From contig JAHDGF010000031.1 of the NCBI GenBank assembly GCA_020627785.1, positions 1-40,112 of the forward strand: 40,112 bases of DNA. The letters are read 5' to 3'. The notes under the pieces are model-generated. The model was not told where the DNA came from. It saw only the letters and a program-made list of their open reading frames with translations, and ran no database searches. The DNA comes from Saprospiraceae bacterium. Lineage in GTDB: Bacteria; Bacteroidota; Bacteroidia; Chitinophagales; Saprospiraceae. Below are positions 18,848 through 27,400 of this stretch, piece after piece; within the stretch, counting starts at the first letter, position 1, and each line of letters starts with the position of its first letter. The translations under genes were made by a program, and so were the position numbers.

Positions 18848-20307
18848 TGGATTATAACAAGATACAGAGCTTAGGACAACTGAAGGCTTCAGGCTATGAA
18901 AGTAGAACAATTAAAGAAGAAGTACGATCAAACTTAGTTGAAAAACTCAAATCTGGAGAGAAGGTTTTTGAGGGAATTTTAGGATTTGACCAAACGGTAA
19001 TTCCAGATATACAAAGAGCATTGCTATCCTCTCACAACATATTGCTCCTAGGGCTAAGAGGGCAAGCTAAAACTAAATTAGCAAGACTACTTACCCAGCT
19101 CTTAGACGATCACATTCCAGTTATTACTGGCTCAGAATTGAATGACGATCCATTCAATCCTATCTCAAGATACGGTCTTGATCAAGTTGAAAAATATGGT
19201 GATGAAACTCCGATTAGTTGGGTATCTAAAGATGAACGATATGTAGAAAAATTGGCAACGCCAGATGTGAGTGTCGCAGATTTAATTGGTGATGTTGATC
19301 CAATCAAAGCAGCCACTTTAAAGCTTCCATATTCTGATGAAAGAGTAATTCATTTTGGTTTAGTGCCTAGATCAAATAAAGCAATATTTGTCATCAATGA
19401 ATTACCGGATCTTCAACCACGAATCCAAGTTTCTCTGTTTAATATATTGCAAGAAGGAGATATTCAAATAAGAGGATTTAAATTGAGAATGCCTCTCGAC
19501 ATTATCTTCATATTTACGGCCAATCCTGAGGATTACACAAATAGAGGTTCGATCATTACCCCGTTAAAAGATCGTATTGAAAGTCAAATACTGACTCACT
19601 ACCCGACTGATTTAAAAATCGCTCAACAAATTACAAGTCAAGAAGCAAAGCTTTCAGAAAATCAAAAGAAAAACATAGTTGTACCTGAGGTAGCAAAGGA
19701 ATTACTTGAGAGGGTTGTTTTTGAAGCAAGAGACAGTGAATATATAGATGAAAAGAGTGGTATATCGGCAAGAATGAGCATAAGTGCTTATGAAAATCTG
19801 GTTAGCTCGGCGGAAAGGAGAATGTTAATAAACAATGAGGCTTCCACCACTTTACGACTAACGGATTTCTGGGGTGTTATCCCTGCAATTACAGGAAAGG
19901 CTGAATTAGTTTATGAAGGTGAGCAAGAAGGTCCTCACAATGTTGCGATTCACCTTATCCAAAATGCTATTGAAGAGGTATTTGATACTGTATTTCCAAA
20001 ACCTGATGAAGAATCAGATGAATATGAAGTGCTTAGAATGTGGTTCAGCTCAGGTAACTCTATTCACCTAGGCGCTGATGATTCTGATGAAGAATTTAGA
20101 ATAAAGTTAGATGAAGTTCCTGGGTTAAAGAAGATCGTTGCAGGCTTGGTAAAGAATCCAAAAGATCACTACTTCTTTATGGAGGTGCTTTTAAATGGTC
20201 TTGCTAGCAAAGAAGTTTTAAACTTCCAACTTGATAAACAGCAGATAGAGTTTAATGATTTACTTTCACAAAATTTTGGGAATCTAGATCAAGATTTATT
20301 TAATTAA
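18847..20307 (+). CDS. MoxR / magnesium-chelatase-like AAA+ ATPase
   Basis: A 486-residue AAA+ ATPase. Walker A is GLRGQAKT at 69-76. Walker B is FVINE at 181-185, followed by LPDLQPRIQVSLFNILQE. Sensor 1 is N226 in FTANPEDYTNRG, and the arginine finger is probably R243 in LKDR. The segment from Walker B through NPEDYTNRG matches the magnesium-chelatase-subunit-related group of MoxR proteins. In that group, as far as I recall, the Walker B acid pair is Asn-Glu rather than Asp-Glu, and the nucleotide-hydrolysing Glu is kept. The C-terminal 150 residues are an acidic lid region specific to the family. It is coupled by the one-base TAATG overlap to the VWA gene and overlaps the convergent thioesterase gene by four bases. 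Confidence 0.9.
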   Translation: MDYNKIQSLGQLKASGYESRTIKEEVRSNLVEKLKSGEKVFEGILGFDQTVIPDIQRALLSSHNILLLGLRGQAKTKLARLLTQLLDDHIPVITGSELNDDPFNPISRYGLDQVEKYGDETPISWVSKDERYVEKLATPDVSVADLIGDVDPIKAATLKLPYSDERVIHFGLVPRSNKAIFVINELPDLQPRIQVSLFNILQEGDIQIRGFKLRMPLDIIFIFTANPEDYTNRGSIITPLKDRIESQILTHYPTDLKIAQQITSQEAKLSENQKKNIVVPEVAKELLERVVFEARDSEYIDEKSGISARMSISAYENLVSSAERRMLINNEASTTLRLTDFWGVIPAITGKAELVYEGEQEGPHNVAIHLIQNAIEEVFDTVFPKPDEESDEYEVLRMWFSSGNSIHLGADDSDEEFRIKLDEVPGLKKIVAGLVKNPKDHYFFMEVLLNGLASKEVLNFQLDKQQIEFNDLLSQNFGNLDQDLFN

Positions 20308-20822
20308 GGTTGGAACAGTTCTTTAATTTCTGTTGCTTCACTTGCCTTAATTCGACCAGCGAGAAGTAAGCGTAATTCACGCCTACGAATGGCTCCTTTG
20401 TAAAGCATTTTTTCATCCTCCGTTTCTGGATTTAGTTTGGGGACCTTTGTTGGTGCAAGTGTGTTCTCATCTACCGCGACAAAAGTAAAGTACGCTTGAT
20501 TGGATCTTCGTTCATTGAGTCCAGTAATCTCTGCAGTCACCACGTTACAAAAAACTTCTAATGAAGTATTAAAGGCGCGCGTGACAGTAGCAGTTATTGT
20601 AATTACAGAACCTAAAGGAATGGGAAGATGAAAAGAAATGTTATCTACAGAAGCAGTTGCGACGTGAGATTCCGCATGCTTAGCTGCACAGATACCAGCG
20701 GCAACGTCCATCCATCGCATCAAGTTTCCTCCCATCAAATTACCTAAGGGATTGGTATCATCAGGCATGATCATTTCTGTCATAATAGTCTTTGAATCTT
20801 CAACCTTTTTCGACCTTTCCAT
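20304..20822 (-). CDS. Acyl-CoA thioesterase, hotdog fold (YciA/BACH type)
   Basis: A 172-residue single-hotdog enzyme that hydrolyses acyl-CoA thioesters. The motif PDDTNPLGNLMGGNLMRWMD (20-39) carries the conserved Asn and the Asp of the active site, and the segment ATASVDNISFHLPIPLG (56-72) matches the second family motif with its catalytic Asp and the beta-strand that lines the CoA site. The preferred chain length cannot be told from sequence. ATG 20822 lies 23 bases inside the end of lipB, so the two are probably co-translated. Confidence 0.9.
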   Translation of the reverse strand: MERSKKVEDSKTIMTEMIMPDDTNPLGNLMGGNLMRWMDVAAGICAAKHAESHVATASVDNISFHLPIPLGSVITITATVTRAFNTSLEVFCNVVTAEITGLNERRSNQAYFTFVAVDENTLAPTKVPKLNPETEDEKMLYKGAIRRRELRLLLAGRIKASEATEIKELFQP

Positions 20823-21546
20823 TTTTAAAGTTTATTATTTTAAATCCAAAAATCTGCTGAATACAATTTATTAAGTTTAGTTCTACAGACTTAATATCAA
20901 TCGATCTTCCTAGTTCTTGAACTAAGCTTGTTACAGATTTCTTTTCTTCGTTGATACCACAAGGTATAATTCCATCAAAGTAATTAAGATCCGTATCAAT
21001 ATTTAATGCAAAGCCATGCAAGCTAACCCATCTACTCATGTGCACACCAATTGCACATATTTTTCGTTCGCCCCTTTCGTCCTTAATCCAAACACCAGTG
21101 TAATCATCAATTCGGACACCTTTGATTCCATATATAGATAAGAATTGAATGATCGCTTCTTCTATATCTCTTACATATCTATGTAAATCATGATAAAATA
21201 AATCTAAATCAAGTATCAAATATCCCGTAATTTGACCTGGGCCATGATAGGTAATATCTCCTCCTCTATTTATCTTAAAGAATTCAATATTTTCAGATTC
21301 AAGCTGATCTTTTGTTAAGCGTAGGTGATCAATACTACCGGATTTACCTAGGGTATAGACTGGATTGTGTTCAGTAAGAATTAAATGTCCAAGTTCACTT
21401 TCTTGTAGATTATCTGCTTCATTTGTCCTAACTTTGATATTCTTTTTGGAGAATATTAGTTTTTTTTGAAGTGATTTCTGGAAATCCCATACTTCTGAAT
21501 AAGCTATTCCAGACAAGAAATGATATTGAACTAACGGTTTGTCCAT
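20800..21546 (-). CDS. lipB: Octanoyl-[acyl-carrier-protein]:protein N-octanoyltransferase LipB
   Basis: LipB moves octanoate from acyl carrier protein to lipoyl domains, the first step of endogenous lipoate synthesis. From ATG 21546 the product has 248 residues. The family motifs are RGGDITYHGPGQ, the catalytic Lys in RKICAIGVH (K162) and the acyl-accepting Cys in GIIPCGI (C196). An in-frame TTG at 21552 would add two residues. It is divergent from the thioredoxin-dockerin gene and overlaps the thioesterase gene by 23 bases. No lipA is nearby. Confidence 0.95.
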   Translation of the reverse strand: MDKPLVQYHFLSGIAYSEVWDFQKSLQKKLIFSKKNIKVRTNEADNLQESELGHLILTEHNPVYTLGKSGSIDHLRLTKDQLESENIEFFKINRGGDITYHGPGQITGYLILDLDLFYHDLHRYVRDIEEAIIQFLSIYGIKGVRIDDYTGVWIKDERGERKICAIGVHMSRWVSLHGFALNIDTDLNYFDGIIPCGINEEKKSVTSLVQELGRSIDIKSVELNLINCIQQIFGFKIINFKNGKVEKG

Positions 21547-21591
21547 TTGCAAACTAAAGTATGATAAAATAGCATAACCTGAAACAACATC

Positions 21592-22611
21592 ATGAGAAAT
21601 TCAATTTTTAGCATTTTCCTTTTTCTTATCCCTACACTGATAACAGCTCAAACGGCTCCTGATTTTACGGTTACTGATACCAAAGGCAATGTTCATCAAT
21701 TATATGCAGATTACCTAGATAAAGGAAAGACTGTTGTAATAAAGCTGTTTTTTGTAGGCTGTCCTCCTTGTACTAATATCGCACCTGATTTCCAGCACTT
21801 GTATGAGTCGTGGGGAGCTGGTCAAGATGAGGTGGAGTTTATTTCCTTTACTACGAGGGCTATTGATTCCAACAGTGGTATAAATAACTACTTAAGTGGA
21901 CTAGGTGTCACTAATCCGGCTTCGGGAACAGGAGGTGGTTTTGAAGCAAGTGCGCCTTACCGTGAAAGTGAATTTGGAGATTATTGGGGGACTCCATCAT
22001 TTGCAGTAATTGCACCTGATGGCGAAGTTGTATACTTTTCTAGTTCAAGTAATATTATTGCGGTCGATAACGCCATTAGAGAAACTGGAGCTTCTGGAAC
22101 AGGCTTAATTGAAGACCCAACAAATTACACTTTCACTTTCGCTGATTTATTTGGTAATCCAGTTGAAAATGTTTCGGTGAAAATTGTTGATCTAAATCCT
22201 GGCAATAACACAGAATACGATGTTCCTTTAAACAGCCTTAATGAGTTTTCTATCCAAGATTTTGATGAAGAATTTCCTGGAATTACTAATCCTGCATTTC
22301 GCTTTATTCCAAATGAAACAGCAGATCATAGACTTTCATCTCTAGACTTAAGCACAATAAATAAGCACATTCTTGACTTGGAGCCTTTTACAAATCCAGA
22401 AATGTCCTTGGCGGCAGATGCAAACGGAAGTAATTCTGTAAGCTCTGCAGATATGATTATTATCAGAAAATTAATTTTGAATTTATTGGATGAATTTCCG
22501 TCAGGGTTGAGTAACTACATCATTATTGACAATGATAGACCTGTTGAGATCATTCCAGGAGACGAAGTATCAATCTATGTTAAAATGATTAAGAGAGGAG
22601 ACGTTAGATAG
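21592..22611 (+). CDS. Secreted thioredoxin-fold protein with dockerin-like repeats
   Basis: A 339-residue exported protein. The signal peptide ends near ITAQ (residue 20). A TlpA/redoxin-like thioredoxin domain (about 22-165) begins with APDFTVTDTKGNVHQLYADY and has the redox pair CPPC at 57-60. The central part (about 170-235) is a beta-sandwich-like segment (NPVENVSVKIVD). Residues about 245-305 contain two dockerin type I-like helices: LSSLDLSTINKHILDLE, then ADANGSNSVSSADMIIIRKLIL, whose spacing of D/N/S residues fits a calcium loop followed by a helix. A short tail follows with no full T9SS sorting domain. The role is presumably extracytoplasmic thiol-disulfide exchange on or near a surface complex. 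The domain combination is unusual. Confidence 0.82.
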   Translation: MRNSIFSIFLFLIPTLITAQTAPDFTVTDTKGNVHQLYADYLDKGKTVVIKLFFVGCPPCTNIAPDFQHLYESWGAGQDEVEFISFTTRAIDSNSGINNYLSGLGVTNPASGTGGGFEASAPYRESEFGDYWGTPSFAVIAPDGEVVYFSSSSNIIAVDNAIRETGASGTGLIEDPTNYTFTFADLFGNPVENVSVKIVDLNPGNNTEYDVPLNSLNEFSIQDFDEEFPGITNPAFRFIPNETADHRLSSLDLSTINKHILDLEPFTNPEMSLAADANGSNSVSSADMIIIRKLILNLLDEFPSGLSNYIIIDNDRPVEIIPGDEVSIYVKMIKRGDVR

Positions 22612-24225
22612 CTACCGTTCTTTATTTAACAAATCAACGAATGGTTGATTACTTAGGTTATGCCTAATATTTTTAATTTTTCTGCTGTAGAAATTTGATG
22701 ATTGATCATAGAAAAGAAAAATCAAAGGGCATTCATCAATAATTATTTTATCCATTTCTTGAAACAAGGAATCACGCTTCAGTCCGTCATTCTCTTTATG
22801 GCTTAAAGCATATATTTCATCAAAGGTTCTGTTATTGAAACGCGTATAGTTGGGTGGAGCGGAGTTTTTGCCGTAAAATACCGACATAAAATTCTCACTA
22901 TCTAAATAATCTCCAATCCAAGAAGCTCTAAAGAGTTTGACAGTCCCGTTCCGCATGCCTTCTCTTAGAATAGAACTTTCCACAACTTCTATATTGGTTC
23001 TTATCCCTAATTGTTCCCACTGCTTCGCGACAAAAAGCATTAAATCAGCATAAGGTGGATTGGTATAGATGGTTAATGGATCCATGGATTGAACGACGAT
23101 ACCAGACTTTTTTAAATATTCTTTGGCTTTCGCCAAATTGAAGCTGTACCCTTTGACTTTATTCGCATCAAAGCTAGAAAGTCCAATAGGCGTAAAGGCT
23201 GCAGTAGCCGCATATCCTACATTATTTCTTAAGGTTTGGAGCATGGTCTTTTTATCAATGGAATAGTTTAATGCTTTTCTAAAATCAGGATTCGCAAGAG
23301 GTTCTAGTGGATCTAAAATTTCCATATTGATGCCAATATATTCTGTGTTTAGATAGGGAGATTTTAAATACTTTATCCGGTCTTCATGCTTCGGTTGCAA
23401 TTCTCCTTGGTCTGTTAGCATTTCATTGATAAAAGATGATTCGAGTCCACTAACATAGTCCAAATTTCCATTGAGAAGTTCTAGAAATGCAATTTTATGA
23501 TCTACGATGAAACTCACCTTAATTCCATCAAGGTTCCCTCTTTTTCTCCAATAATTCGTATTGGGGCTGAGAAAGAGGTTTTGATTTTTAATCCACTTTT
23601 TAAACCTATAAGCTCCAGTCCCAATCGGATTGTCCTTCCATTTAAGCCCATAAAATTCAACAATTTCATGAGGGACAACCGAGCAATATGGCATGGTCAA
23701 AATACTCAACAAGGGTCTAAAAGGAGCCTGAAGTTTTAAAACGAATGTACTGTCATTGCTTGCTTTAAATGCATTTGCGGAAGCCAAACGATCCTTAAAT
23801 ATCCATGCACCTGGAGAATTCACTTCTTTGTCTACAATTCGGTTTAAGGAAAAAACTACATCATGCGCTGTCATTGCACGGGTACTATCTTGACCAAAAT
23901 GGGCATGTTTGTGAAAATATACCCCTGTATTTAAGTGGAAAGTATAGGTCAGGCCATCTTCGGAAATCTCCCAAGACTTTGCCAAAGAAGGTACAATCTT
24001 AGAGGAATCATCGGTTTCAACCAGAGTATTGAAAATATGTCCACTGATCCATATGGAACTCAAGCTCTTTGAGAAAGCAGGATCCAATGAATTCGGGTGA
24101 TTCACAAGATTATATTTGAAAACCCTGTGCGTAGATTCTGTCGAATCACATGAAATTAGACAGCATAGTATCATTAAACACCCTATAACTGCTCCTAAAG
24201 GAGTCTTCAAATAGTATTTACACAT
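22612..24225 (-). CDS. Family 5 extracellular solute-binding lipoprotein (peptide-type ABC transporter)
   Basis: A 537-residue periplasmic binding protein of the SBP_bac_5 class (DppA/OppA-like). The N-terminus has a hydrophobic stretch and a lipobox LISC with the acylated Cys at about residue 26. Family landmarks are NHPNSLDPAF, LAKSWEISEDGLTYTFHL (the class signature), MTAHDVVFSLNRI, GTGAYRFKKW and FRKALNYSIDKKTM. The likely ligand is a peptide, but nickel or opine binding proteins share the fold. No permease or ATPase genes are adjacent, so the transporter partner is elsewhere. Its stop codon abuts that of the convergent thioredoxin-dockerin gene. Confidence 0.93.
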   Translation of the reverse strand: MCKYYLKTPLGAVIGCLMILCCLISCDSTESTHRVFKYNLVNHPNSLDPAFSKSLSSIWISGHIFNTLVETDDSSKIVPSLAKSWEISEDGLTYTFHLNTGVYFHKHAHFGQDSTRAMTAHDVVFSLNRIVDKEVNSPGAWIFKDRLASANAFKASNDSTFVLKLQAPFRPLLSILTMPYCSVVPHEIVEFYGLKWKDNPIGTGAYRFKKWIKNQNLFLSPNTNYWRKRGNLDGIKVSFIVDHKIAFLELLNGNLDYVSGLESSFINEMLTDQGELQPKHEDRIKYLKSPYLNTEYIGINMEILDPLEPLANPDFRKALNYSIDKKTMLQTLRNNVGYAATAAFTPIGLSSFDANKVKGYSFNLAKAKEYLKKSGIVVQSMDPLTIYTNPPYADLMLFVAKQWEQLGIRTNIEVVESSILREGMRNGTVKLFRASWIGDYLDSENFMSVFYGKNSAPPNYTRFNNRTFDEIYALSHKENDGLKRDSLFQEMDKIIIDECPLIFLFYDQSSNFYSRKIKNIRHNLSNQPFVDLLNKER

Positions 24226-24408
24226 AGATTTTATAAAAATATTAACACAACATAAAATGCTGATAATCAGATTGTTACATTAATTATGATAAAGCTTAAC
24301 ATGATTCGTAAAATATCTAGGACTCGGATTGAAAGTAGCCATCGTAATAGATGTGTAATTAACACTAATAAATAACAGAAATTAAACTTTCTATCCAAAA
24401 TTAAGAAC
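24226..24408. other. Divergent intergenic region before the HYR/lectin protein gene
   Basis: These 183 AT-rich bases lie between the solute-binding protein gene (minus) and the giant surface protein gene (plus). I find no perfect TAnnTTTG box and no strong hairpin. A long untranslated leader for the plus-strand gene is possible. Confidence 0.35.
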
Positions 24409-27400
24409 ATGATTTTTACTAAACTTAGGTTATGGCAAATCCCAATCTTGATGACCTGCTTTTGCTTGTTATCTATTGGGACCATAAATGCATATAGCGA
24501 CACGGAGGTGTGTCTGAATGCCAACCTCAGTGAAGAACAATTAGCAGCAGCGGCAGTTGAATGCCAAACAGCTCCAGTAATTGTGTGCCCATCCCTGTAT
24601 TCCGGTTGTCCTGGTACTTCACCAGATCCATCAACAACAGGTTGGGCAACTGCTACTCCAGGAGATGCTGACTGTCCAGTTCCAGTTGTAACATATACTG
24701 ATGAAGTATTCATTAATGTAAGTTGTGAATATGAATTACACAGAAAATGGACAGCTACTTATCCGGGGAATAATACAAATCCTTGGCTTTTTGCTGATTG
24801 TACTCAAATCATTATACTAAGTGATACGAACGCTCCATTAATCAAAAATTGTCCTAGCGATATTACCGTAAGCATGAATTCTAACTGTGAAGGAATTGCA
24901 ACTTGGAATGAACCTGTATATAATGATCCTTGTGGAATAAGCACAGCTGGTTCAGATTATGTGAGTGGTTCTGCATTTCCGGCAGGAACAACAACGGTTA
25001 CTTATACTGCTTATGATAATTGTGGGAATTCTTCCACATGCAGTTTTAATGTAACGGTTATTGGGACTTGCTGTACAGCGCCGCCAACTATAACTTGTCC
25101 GGCGAATGTACTTGTTTGTCCAGGATCTCCTTCTGGCGCAGATCACCCATCTTCTACAGGATATGCTACGGCAACTCCTGGAGCTGGTTGTTCAATGCCT
25201 ATTGTTACTTGGTCAGATGACATACAGACAAATGGATGTGCTAGTGGAATGAAAATATTTAGAACATGGACTGCCATGGATCCTAATAATTCCGCATTAC
25301 AGACTTCTTGTGTGCAGATAATAAACATTGAAGATTTAAATGCACCTACACTTACATCTTGTCCTTCGAACATTACCGTTTTAACGAGTGATGCCAATGG
25401 CTCAATTATAAACTTTAATGATCCTACATATATAGATGACTGCGGAATTGCTACTATAAATCAATCACATTTAAGCGGTACAAATTTCCCAGTAGGATGT
25501 ACTACGGTAACATTTTCTGGAATTGATTATTGTGGAAACTTCACTAACTGTTCATTTGAAGTATGTGTTGAGCTTGATGCATGTAATTCTGCACCAATCA
25601 TCACTTGTCCACCAAATAGATTAAGATGCCCTAACAATGTTGCATCTATGTATCACCCTAACAGTACTGGTTATGCGACAGCAGTTGCTGGAGGCCCTAA
25701 TTGTGGCTCACCGGTAGTGACATGGTCTGATTCATTTGATCCAATTCCGAGCTGCCCTAATAATGGCATGCAAGTAACTAGAACTTGGACAGCAATGGAT
25801 CCTGATGATGCAAGTTTAACTTCAACTTGTGTTCAAATTATCAATTTAAATGACGTGACACCGCCTTCAGTAGTAGGATGTCCTTCTAACATAACTGTAC
25901 AAGCTCCTTCAAATGCGGGTACAGTCGTAACATGGAATAATCCACTATTCACAGATGATTGTGGATTGGAATCAACCGTTGGTAATTACACTAGCGGAAC
26001 AAACTTCCCAGTAGGAAGTACAACTGTTACTTATACGGCTACTAACTTTTGTGGCGTTACAGTTAGCTGCTCTTTCGTAGTAACGGTAACTGCACCGGAA
26101 TGTAATACTCCTCCAAACATTGCATGTCCTGCAAATGCTTCCGTATGTATAAATGGGGACTACTCTCCTACTGCACTAGGATTTGCAGTAGCAACTGGAA
26201 GTGGAGCAAATTGCGGAACACCAACTGTAACCTATTCAGATTTAATTATATCTACAGGTTCATGTACTGGTTCAAAAGTGATTGAAAGAAAATGGACAGC
26301 AACTGACCCTAACAATACAAACTTGTTTTCAACTTGTATTCAGAATATAGAAATTAACGATACTCAAGCACCAACGATAACGAATTGCCCAAGTGATATT
26401 GCACTCGTAGCTGATAACAATTGTGAAATTGCAGTTACATGGTTACCACCTACTACTACAGATAATTGTGGTGTAGCAAGTGTAACTTCAACGCACACAT
26501 CAGGAACAGTATTCGGTGCTGGGAATACAACAGTTATTTACACTGTTACTGACAACTGCGGAAATACAGCAACTTGTTCATTTAATGTAATTGTTACTTG
26601 CAACAACATACCATGTAACGTTCCACCTGTTCTAAACTGTCCAGCTAATTGGACCGCTTGTGCAGGAACACCATCGCACCCTAGTACTACTGGATTTGCA
26701 ACTGCGGTAGCCGGTTTGGCTTCATGCGACCCACCAGTAGTGAGTTATACAGATGTAGTGGTAAGTACAGGACCTTGTGCAGGTGCTACAGTAATAAACA
26801 GAACTTGGAAAGCTGCAGATCCGCACGATCCAAATGTAAATGTCAGTTGCGTACAGGTCATCACTTTGGGTGATAGCTCTGCTCCAGCAATCAGCTCTTG
26901 CCCATCTGATATGGTGGTATTAGGAGATGCAAATTGTCAGGCAATCGTAACATGGACCGAACCAACAGTAACTGACAATTGTGGTGTTGCAAGTGTAACA
27001 TCAAATTATAGTTCAGGAAGTGTTTTTGGTCAAGGAAATACAACAGTGACTTATACAATTACAGATAATTGTGGCAACGTTTCAAATTGTTCATTCAACA
27101 TTATTGTATCGTGTCAAAATATTGGTTGTGCAGTACAACCAGTGATTAATTGTCCAGCAGACTTCAATGCTTGTTCTTCAGCTTCTACGCACCCAAGTGT
27201 TACAGGATATGCAACTGCAAATGCAGGACTTGCATCATGTGATGCTCCGGTGGTTAGCTATACAGATGCGGTAGTAAGTAGTGGACCATGTGCAGGTGCT
27301 ACCACGATTAACAGAACTTGGAAGGCAACCGACCCTAATGATGATACCGTATTTAGCACTTGCGTGCAAATTGTATCAACAGGAGATATGCAAGCACCAG

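Noticed and set aside
13581..24225. The TonB-dependent receptor and the peptide-binding lipoprotein as parts of a nutrient uptake locus
   Set aside because: They are about 9 kb apart, with no SusD, permease or ATPase gene nearby. Nothing in the sequence links them.
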